From the NCBI GenBank assembly GCA_044375105.1, contig JBILNK010000124.1, positions 1 to 12,927 on the forward strand: DNA of 12,927 nucleotides, in the 5' to 3' direction. A program made the translations under genes and the position numbers. The notes beneath the pieces were generated by a model. The model saw nothing but the letters and a program-made list of their open reading frames with translations. It was not told the DNA's origin and made no database searches. This DNA comes from JBIKLM01 sp044375105. Its GTDB lineage: Bacteria > Planctomycetota > UBA1135 > GCA-002686595. The stretch's first letter is position 1. The number at the start of each line of letters is the position of its first letter. Below are positions 6,421 to 11,628 of the stretch, piece after piece.

Positions 6421-6504
6421 AAGGACCCCGGGGCCGGGGCTCGGCGAAAAGCCCGCCCGGGCTGGCGCCGGTGTGCTGTTCCTTGGGCTGCTCGAGCTCC
6501 TTGA

Positions 6505-6544
6505 GCGTCGCCCGGGCTGCAGGATTCGCGCCCGGGCGTGACGC
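6505..6544. other. 40-nt two-part hairpin
   Basis: GCGTC (6505-6509) pairs with GACGC (6540-6544), and GCCCGGGC (6510-6517) pairs with GCCCGGGC (6530-6537). The loop is 12 nt, with a 2-nt bulge (6538-6539) on one side. All 13 pairs are Watson-Crick, so it would fold from either strand. It lies 85 nt after the AlgX-like gene. No T-run follows on either strand. Confidence 0.55.
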
Positions 6545-6689
6545 GGAGTCGGGGAGCCGGCGACACAGCAGCAGATCCTCTGCCCGGGGCGCTGCAGCGA
6601 TCGCGGTCCGCAGCCGATTGCGCCGAGTGCGGCCGGTTCAGGGACCTCGCCGAGCTGGATTCCGGCTCCGGCGGCTTGCCCACCGCCGC

Positions 6690-6736
6690 GCCAGCGCTGC
6701 GCTGGCTCCCGGGCCGAGCGGGCCGGCCCGCGGGCC
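6690..6736. repeat. Cluster of palindromes upstream of the zincin gene
   Basis: GCCAGCGC / GCGCTGGC (6690-6697 and 6699-6706, one base apart) is followed by GGGCCGGCCC (6720-6729) and the overlapping perfect palindrome GGCCCGCGGGCC (6725-6736). They end 8 bp before a TATTTT box and 21 bp before the ATG. They could be operator half-sites or the end structure of the upstream unit; high GC content alone also produces such palindromes. Confidence 0.4.
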
Positions 6737-6744
6737 GCGCACGC

Positions 6745-6750
6745 TATTTT
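6745..6750 (+). promoter_or_regulatory. TATTTT, possible -10 of a leaderless zincin mRNA
   Basis: TATTTT is the only AT-rich hexamer in the spacer and ends 7 nt before the ATG at 6758. That spacing would put the transcript start at or within a base of the start codon. There is no Shine-Dalgarno site and no clear -35. It would drive the zincin, YihY and GT4 genes. Confidence 0.4.
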
Positions 6751-6757
6751 GTTGCCC

Positions 6758-7936
6758 ATGCTCCCCATTCTCTCCGCCCTGTGCCTGGCCCTGATCGCGG
6801 GCCTCGGGGGCGCCGAGGAACGCGGCCTGCGGCCCAGCGACGAGCTGCGCTTGGTGGATGGGCGCGTGTTGGTCGGGCATGTGGTGCAGCTCGAGGCCTC
6901 GGCGATCACCCTGGAGCGCAACGGCCGGCCCGAGCGCTTCCTGCGCTCCGAGGTCTCCGAGCTGGTTTCGCCCTTGACCCTGCTCGAGGAGCTCGCGGAC
7001 CGCGATCGCGCCGCGCGCTCGAGCGGCGATGCCCGCGAGCTGATGCGCTGGTGCCTGAGCCAAGGGCTCGAGCGCGAGGCGCGCTTGGCGGCCCTGCGCC
7101 TGCTCGGGCAGGACTGGGACGACGGCGAAGCCCGGGCGCTCTACGGCGGCCGAGCGGGGGACCCGCGCTTTCGGGTCCGCGCCGGCAGCCTGCGCCTCAC
7201 GCAGGCCGACCTGAGCGCGCCGAGCAAGCGCCGCGAGCGCTGGCTCAGCACCTGCTTCGAGCTGTCCAGCGACGCCGCCCCGCTGCTGACCGCCGACGCG
7301 GCTTTCGAGCTGCAGCGCGCCTACGGCATCTGGCACGAGCGCTACGGCGCGGTCTTCGGCGCCGGGCACGCCCGCGAGCTGAGCCAGGTCTGGCTGTGCG
7401 CGCGCGCCGCGGATCTGCCCAAGCAGGCGGCGGGCCGGCCGGGCTATTACGACCACGGCACGCGCCGCATCGTGGCCAGCGCGCAGATCCCGGATCTCGG
7501 CGGCCTGCTGCGCCATGAGGTCGGCCACCAGCTGCTGTGGGCCGCCTGGCGCTCCCCGGACGCATCGCCTCCGCCGGCCTGGCTGGACGAGGGCCTCGCG
7601 GAGCACCTGGCCTGTCTGTGCGATGGCTCCGGCAACCGGCGCCGGATGATGCTGGAGCGCCTTTCCGGCGGAGCGACGCCGGCGCTCGCCCAGCTCCTGT
7701 CCGCCCGCAGCGAACAGTTCCGCGGACCGCAGGGCCCCGAGCTCTACGCCGCGGCCATGCTGTGGATCGAGTTCCTGGAGACCGACGCCTTCAAGCCCGA
7801 TTTCTGGCGCTGGCTGACGGCGCGGGCCAGCTCGGCGGAGCCCGACCTCGGCTCCCTGTCGGCGGCTCTCTCGCGCTCCTTGGAGCAACTGGAGCTCGAA
7901 TTCGCCGCTTTCCTGGCCAGCGAGGCCCGGCGTTGA
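6758..7936 (+). CDS. Secreted HExxH zinc metalloprotease-like protein
   Basis: A 392-residue predicted exported protein. Residues 1-19 form a hydrophobic signal peptide without a basic N-terminus, with likely cleavage near GLGGA/EE. Residues about 28-70 form a small beta-type module (LVDGRVLVGHVVQLEASAI.LERNGRPERFLRSEV), a pattern common in planctomycete exported proteins. The C-terminal half holds LRHEVGHQL (251-259), with HEVGH as zinc site and general base, and WLDEGLAEH (275-283), where E278 is the expected third ligand. This is the gluzincin layout (HExxH then ExxA about 25 residues later), as in DUF1570 or peptidase-MA-like proteins. The ATG at 6758 is preferred over a TTG at 6749 because it precedes the signal peptide and is correctly spaced from the TATTTT box. 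It overlaps the next gene by TTGA. Substrate unknown. Confidence 0.75.
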   Translation: MLPILSALCLALIAGLGGAEERGLRPSDELRLVDGRVLVGHVVQLEASAITLERNGRPERFLRSEVSELVSPLTLLEELADRDRAARSSGDARELMRWCLSQGLEREARLAALRLLGQDWDDGEARALYGGRAGDPRFRVRAGSLRLTQADLSAPSKRRERWLSTCFELSSDAAPLLTADAAFELQRAYGIWHERYGAVFGAGHARELSQVWLCARAADLPKQAAGRPGYYDHGTRRIVASAQIPDLGGLLRHEVGHQLLWAAWRSPDASPPPAWLDEGLAEHLACLCDGSGNRRRMMLERLSGGATPALAQLLSARSEQFRGPQGPELYAAAMLWIEFLETDAFKPDFWRWLTARASSAEPDLGSLSAALSRSLEQLELEFAAFLASEARR

Positions 7937-9393
7937 GCTCCCGCGGGCAAGCCCCGCCCTGGCGCGCTCGGCTCGAGTCCTACGCGCGCCGCGGGCTGTG
8001 GAGCCGCGAGCTCGAGGGCCTGGTTTGGTACCGGGCGCTGCCCTTGCGGCTGCTGCGCTCGCTGGTGCTGACCGTCGTGCGCGGACGCGAGCACGAGCTC
8101 GGCATCCGCGCCGCGGCGCTGACCTACACGACGGTCCTGTCCCTGGTGCCGCTGCTGGCCTTCGCCTTCGCCCTGGCCAAGGGCTTCGGGCTCTACGACC
8201 GATTGATCGCCGACGTGGTCGAGCCCTTCCTCGACCAGAACTTCGGCCCCGCGGCGGGCGCGGGGGCCCCGGCCCAGGACGGTATGGCAGGCGCCGACCG
8301 GGGCCTGCGCCAGGCGGCCGAGACCGTGCTGCAGATCGTGCAGGCGACGCCGGTGACCGGCCTGGGCGTGTTCGGGCTGTCGGTGCTGATGGCCGCGGTG
8401 GTGCGCTTGCTGACGCAGGTCGAGCTGGCCATCAACCGGGTGCACGGCGTGCTGCGGCCGCGCCCGCTGCTGCGCCGGGTGCTCGATTATCTGGCGATCC
8501 TGACCGTGGCTCCGGCCCTGGCCCTGGCCGCCACGGCGGCCAAGGCCTCGAGCCAGAGCCAGCGGGTGCTCGACGCGGTCCACGCCGTGGAAGGCATCGG
8601 CTTCCTGCTCGATCTGATGCTGTCGATCGGCCCCCTGCTGGTGATGGCCGGGCTGTTCTCCGCGCTCTACGCGCTGTTGCCCAACCGCCCGGTGCGCATC
8701 GCCTCGGCCCTGCTGGGCGGCGTGATCGCCGCATTGCTGTGGTCCTTGGTGCAGGAGCTGTACGTGGGCGCCCAGCTCGGGGTCAACTCCTACAACCGCC
8801 TCTACGCGGGTTTCGCCGCGCTGCCGCTGTTCCTGTTCTGGCTGTACCTGTCCTGGGGCTCGGTGCTGCTCGGCGCCGAGGTGGCCGCGTGCGACCAATC
8901 CCAGGAGCACTATCGCCACCAGCGCCTGTACGCCGACGCCGATCAGGCGGCCTACGAAGCGGCCGTTCTGGGGGCGCTGCTGCGCTTGGCGGCGGCCTTC
9001 GAGGCGGGGCGGCGCCCGCCCAGCCTGTCCCGATTGGTCGACGAGCTGGACGTGCCCCACGAGCGCTTGCTGGCGGACTTCGAACGCCTCGAACGGGCCG
9101 GTTTCCTGCTGCGCGCCGAGGGGCTGGAGGGCCTCTGCTTCGCCCTCGGCCGCCCGGCCGATCGCATCCTGCTGGCCGAGCTGCTGCTCGCCCTGCGCGG
9201 CCGTGCGCCGGAGCCGGCCGGGCCCGCGGCGACCGAGCTCGATCGGCGCCTGTGGCAGGCGCTGCTCGGGCTCGAGGCCGCGCTGCCTGCCCATCCATCC
9301 AACCTGGATCTGCGCCGTTTGCTCGCGGAGGTGGGGCCTGCGCCCACGCCAACCCCCCGAGCCGGGGGCATCCAGCCTGCGCTGCGGCGATGA
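7933..9393 (+). CDS. YihY/BrkB family inner-membrane protein with C-terminal winged-helix-like domain
   Basis: A 486-residue protein of the YihY/virulence factor BrkB family, once misnamed RNase BN; its transport role is not settled. About six membrane helices lie in residues 58-320. Family marks are AALTYTTVLSLVPLLAFAFAL (61-81), INRVHGVLRPRPLLRRVLDYL (167-187), YALLPNRPVRIASALLGG (246-263), then ALLWSLVQELYVGA (267-280) and FLFWLYLSWGSVLLGAEVAA (300-319). After the membrane part, residues about 335-425 are soluble, with a helix-turn-helix-like stretch (SLSRLVDELDVPHERLLADF, 364-383) and LERAGFLL, as in BrkB proteins fused to a winged helix. The TTG at 7933 overlaps the zincin stop (TTGA) and is preceded by GAGG (7922-7925) at 7 nt spacing; no in-frame ATG precedes the conserved core. 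It overlaps the next gene by ATGA. Confidence 0.85.
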   Translation: MSSRGQAPPWRARLESYARRGLWSRELEGLVWYRALPLRLLRSLVLTVVRGREHELGIRAAALTYTTVLSLVPLLAFAFALAKGFGLYDRLIADVVEPFLDQNFGPAAGAGAPAQDGMAGADRGLRQAAETVLQIVQATPVTGLGVFGLSVLMAAVVRLLTQVELAINRVHGVLRPRPLLRRVLDYLAILTVAPALALAATAAKASSQSQRVLDAVHAVEGIGFLLDLMLSIGPLLVMAGLFSALYALLPNRPVRIASALLGGVIAALLWSLVQELYVGAQLGVNSYNRLYAGFAALPLFLFWLYLSWGSVLLGAEVAACDQSQEHYRHQRLYADADQAAYEAAVLGALLRLAAAFEAGRRPPSLSRLVDELDVPHERLLADFERLERAGFLLRAEGLEGLCFALGRPADRILLAELLLALRGRAPEPAGPAATELDRRLWQALLGLEAALPAHPSNLDLRRLLAEVGPAPTPTPRAGGIQPALRR

Positions 9394-10505
9394 TCGTCGG
9401 CATCGACTACCTGCCGGCCGCCAGCCACGCGCCGGGCATCGGGCGCTACGGGCGCGAGCTGGTGCGGGCCCTCGCGCCGCTCCCCGATCGCCCCGAGCTG
9501 CGCCTGTTCGCCTGGGGCCGCGCGCCGCGCGCCCTGCCCGCCGACTGGCTCGGGCTGCTGGACCCAGACGGCCGCTCCTGGCCGCGGCTTTCGCGCTTCG
9601 AGCGCGCCTGGCCCGAGCGGCTGTTGTCCCTCTCTGCGCGCGCCGGCCGCGGCGCCGATCGCTGGCTCGGCGGCGCGGACCTGTTCCTGCGCATGTTCCC
9701 GGACCGGCCGCCGCTCAGCCGCGCGGCCGCCTGGATGCCGCTGGCCGAGTTCCCGCCGGAAGGCAGCCCCGCGGAGCAGCGCCTGGCGAGCCTGGCCCGC
9801 GCCCACGCCGGGGTGCTGGTGTTCTCGGGGCACGGCCGCGAGCTGGCCCAGGCGCGCCTGGGCGTCGATCCCGCCCGGCTGCACCAGGTGCCCGTGGGCG
9901 CCGACCACTGGCTGCGCGGGCGCCCGCCGCTCGCCGCGCCCGCCGATCCGCCCACGGTCGTGGTCCTGGGGGCCCTGCGGCCGGAGCGGCTGCCGGAGGA
10001 GGTGCTGCTCGGCTTCGAGCGCCTGTTCGACCGCCGGCGGGACACGCGCCTGCTGCTGCTCGGGCCCCCCGGAGGTGCCAGCGAGCGCTTCCAGACCTTC
10101 CTCGGGTTCTCCTCGGCTCGCTCGGCGGTCGAGTGGTGCCAGCGGCCCACGGATCCGGAGGTGGCCGAGGCCCTGCGCGGGGCCGCGGTGCTCCTGCACC
10201 TCTCCCAGGGCGAGGCCAGCGCCGTGACCCCGCTCGAGGCGGCCGCCTTCGGCTGCGGGCTGGTGCTCTCGCGGCTGCCGGCCTTCGTCGAGGCCCTGGG
10301 CGACCTGCCCATCTACGTGGACACGCCCCTCGGCAAGCGGGCCGGGGAGCCGATCGGCGCGGCCCTGGAGGCCGCCCTCGAGCGGGCTGTCGACCCCCTC
10401 CAGCGCCAACGCGCCCAGGCCCTGGGGGCCGCCGCCACCTGGCAGGCCAACGCCCAGGCCACCCTGGCCGCCTGGCGCGGCGCCGGGCGGCCAACGCAGG
10501 GGTAG
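9390..10505 (+). CDS. Family 4 glycosyltransferase (GT-B fold)
   Basis: A 371-residue cytoplasmic GT4-like enzyme, expected to move a sugar from a nucleotide-sugar donor to a lipid-linked or polysaccharide acceptor, retaining the anomeric configuration. The N-terminal acceptor domain begins MIVGIDYLPA and has the glycine loop GIGRYGRELVRAL (16-28). The linker has VPVGADHW (167-174), and the donor domain starts TVVVLGALRPERL (189-201). The donor signature is the E-x7-E pair E275 and E283 in SQGEASAVTPLEAAAFGCG (272-290). Both halves are complete and the length is normal. The ATG at 9390 overlaps the YihY stop by ATGA, so translation is probably coupled. No membrane segment is seen. The sugar and acceptor cannot be deduced; an envelope polysaccharide is plausible given the nearby O-acetylation genes. 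Confidence 0.85.
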   Translation: MIVGIDYLPAASHAPGIGRYGRELVRALAPLPDRPELRLFAWGRAPRALPADWLGLLDPDGRSWPRLSRFERAWPERLLSLSARAGRGADRWLGGADLFLRMFPDRPPLSRAAAWMPLAEFPPEGSPAEQRLASLARAHAGVLVFSGHGRELAQARLGVDPARLHQVPVGADHWLRGRPPLAAPADPPTVVVLGALRPERLPEEVLLGFERLFDRRRDTRLLLLGPPGGASERFQTFLGFSSARSAVEWCQRPTDPEVAEALRGAAVLLHLSQGEASAVTPLEAAAFGCGLVLSRLPAFVEALGDLPIYVDTPLGKRAGEPIGAALEAALERAVDPLQRQRAQALGAAATWQANAQATLAAWRGAGRPTQG

Positions 10506-10513
10506 CTTTTCGG

Positions 10514-10530
10514 GGTGCCGCGGGGCACTT
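10514..10530 (+). terminator. Weak hairpin after the glycosyltransferase gene
   Basis: GTGCC (10515-10519) pairs with GGCAC (10524-10528) around GCGG, extendable by one G-U pair, and is followed only by TTCC. It begins 9 nt after the stop. The stem is short, so read-through into the cupredoxin gene is likely. Confidence 0.25.
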
Positions 10531-10647
10531 CCAACCCGGCCGGGACGTCTTTTGCGGGCCCCACTGGCCGGGCAGCCCAGGCCGGCCTAAGAACAGCGCC
10601 CTCGGGCGGCCCCGCCCCTCAAGACTCCTCCCAGACTCCCCGCTTCC

Positions 10648-11463
10648 ATGAGCTCCTCCCCGCTGCGCGCCGCCCTGGCCGGGCTGACCTTGGCCGGCCT
10701 GGCGACCCCGGCCCTGGCCCAGGCGACCATCCAGGTCAACATGTCGGGCGTCAATTTCACGCCCAAAAACATCGTCATCAACCAGGGCGACACCGTCCAG
10801 TGGAACTGGATCCAGGGCTTCCACGACGTCAAGAGCGGCGTCGGCGGCGTCTCGGACGGTGTCTTCGACTCGGGCTTCCCGGTGGTCATCTCCGATCCCT
10901 TCCGGGTGACCTTCGATGGGGCCCTGCTGTGGAAGTTCCCCAAGCCCAACAACATTTACAACTACTTCTGCACCGTGCACCTGCCCGGCATGACCGGCAC
11001 CGTGCGCGTGCAGAACACCTCCGGCTCGATGCTGGCCTACAACGGCGGCAACCCCGCGGGCAGCCTCGATTGGATCCAGGGCGACGCGCGCATCGGCCGC
11101 TCGATGACCTTCGCGGTCGACAATGTGTTGAACCCGAGCGACGGTCCCGGCTTCGCTTTTCTGTTCGGCGCCGTGCAGTCCGCCCCGGGCTTCCCCGGTG
11201 GCATCCCGCTGCCCGGCTTCGGCATGGGCGCCCCGGGCGCCCCGGGCGATCTCTTGATCAACCTGGTGCCCCCGGATCCGTTCCTGAACCTGGGCCCGAG
11301 CCTGTGGAACGGCAGCGGCAACCCGGTTTCCTTCGTGCTGAACATCCCCAACAACCCGAATCTGGTCGGGGTCTCGCTGTTCTTCCAAGGCGCGACCTTC
11401 ACCCCGTCGGCGGTCGACGGCATCGGCCTGACCAACGGCCTGCGCGCCACGTTCGGCTCCTGA
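10648..11463 (+). CDS. Secreted cupredoxin (plastocyanin-like) with planctomycete-type C-terminal domain
   Basis: A 271-residue exported protein. Residues 1-24 are a signal peptide ending ALA/QA. Residues about 26-122 are a blue-copper domain with the type-1 ligands H59 (GFHDV), C108, H111 and M115 (YFCTVHLPGM), including the C-x2-H-x3-M loop; this fits electron transfer or copper binding outside the membrane. Residues about 125-271 form a second, Gly/Pro/Asn-rich domain ending in FVLNIPNNPNLVGVSLFFQG (229-248) and GIGLTNGLRATFG (258-270). I know this ending from many otherwise unrelated secreted planctomycete proteins; its role is unknown to me. Base use is unlike its neighbours: I counted 32/60 G+C at 10921-10980 and 34/60 at 10741-10800 against 48/60 at 10201-10260. 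The protein's many Asn, Ile and Phe explain part of that. No Shine-Dalgarno site. Confidence 0.85.
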   Translation: MSSSPLRAALAGLTLAGLATPALAQATIQVNMSGVNFTPKNIVINQGDTVQWNWIQGFHDVKSGVGGVSDGVFDSGFPVVISDPFRVTFDGALLWKFPKPNNIYNYFCTVHLPGMTGTVRVQNTSGSMLAYNGGNPAGSLDWIQGDARIGRSMTFAVDNVLNPSDGPGFAFLFGAVQSAPGFPGGIPLPGFGMGAPGAPGDLLINLVPPDPFLNLGPSLWNGSGNPVSFVLNIPNNPNLVGVSLFFQGATFTPSAVDGIGLTNGLRATFGS

Positions 11464-11550
11464 ACAGCACGAGCCGCATCCGGCGGGAACACAGGCGGGG
11501 AGCGGCGCCGCGCGCTGCTCCATGGCCTTGACCCGCCGAGGTCCGCACTC

Positions 11551-11585
11551 CAGCGACCCGGGCCTGTCCCGGGTCGCTGCGTTTT
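11551..11585 (+). terminator. Intrinsic terminator of the plus-strand unit ending with the cupredoxin gene
   Basis: A perfect 12-bp stem, CAGCGACCCGGG (11551-11562) with CCCGGGTCGCTG (11568-11579), closes a CCTGT loop. It is followed by CG and a TTTT run (11582-11585). It lies 88 nt after the cupredoxin stop and reads in the plus direction only, as no T-run lies on the other side. Confidence 0.88.
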
Positions 11586-11622
11586 CCAGCGCTCTCTCGG
11601 GGCCCCGAGATCGTCGCGCTGG
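11586..11622 (-). terminator. Bipartite hairpin at the 3' end of the minus-strand AlgX-like gene
   Basis: CCAGCGC (11586-11592) pairs with GCGCTGG (11616-11622), and inside it lies a perfect 16-bp palindrome TCTCGGGGCCCCGAGA (11595-11610). It starts 6 bp beyond the TGA of the minus-strand gene and directly abuts the plus-strand terminator. No T-run follows in the minus direction, so factor-dependent or structure-only termination would be needed. Confidence 0.45.
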
Positions 11623-11628
11623 CGCCGC

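Larger units (their letters stand above)
6421..6757. other. 337-bp structured spacer with no gene seen
   Basis: The gap between the AlgX-like gene and the zincin gene has no frame with family features. It starts with GC-rich short hairpins just after the stop (CCCCG/CGGGG, 6426-6439). It then holds a long inverted repeat (6505-6544) and a cluster of palindromes close to the next gene (6690-6736). I expect the end of one transcription unit and the start of the next. Confidence 0.6.

Noticed and set aside
6447..6463. Minus-strand terminator-like hairpin (AGCCC/GGGCT stem with U4)
   Set aside because: The stem is only 5 bp and no minus-strand gene or RNA upstream of it could be recognised.
6455..6510. 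SRP RNA-like words on the minus strand (AGCAGCCCAAGG)
   Set aside because: The conserved GGAA tetraloop and the GUCAGG partner strand are missing, so the match is to a fragment only.
11440..11463. PEP-CTERM or similar sorting tail on the cupredoxin
   Set aside because: The C-terminus lacks a PEP motif, a hydrophobic helix and a basic cluster.
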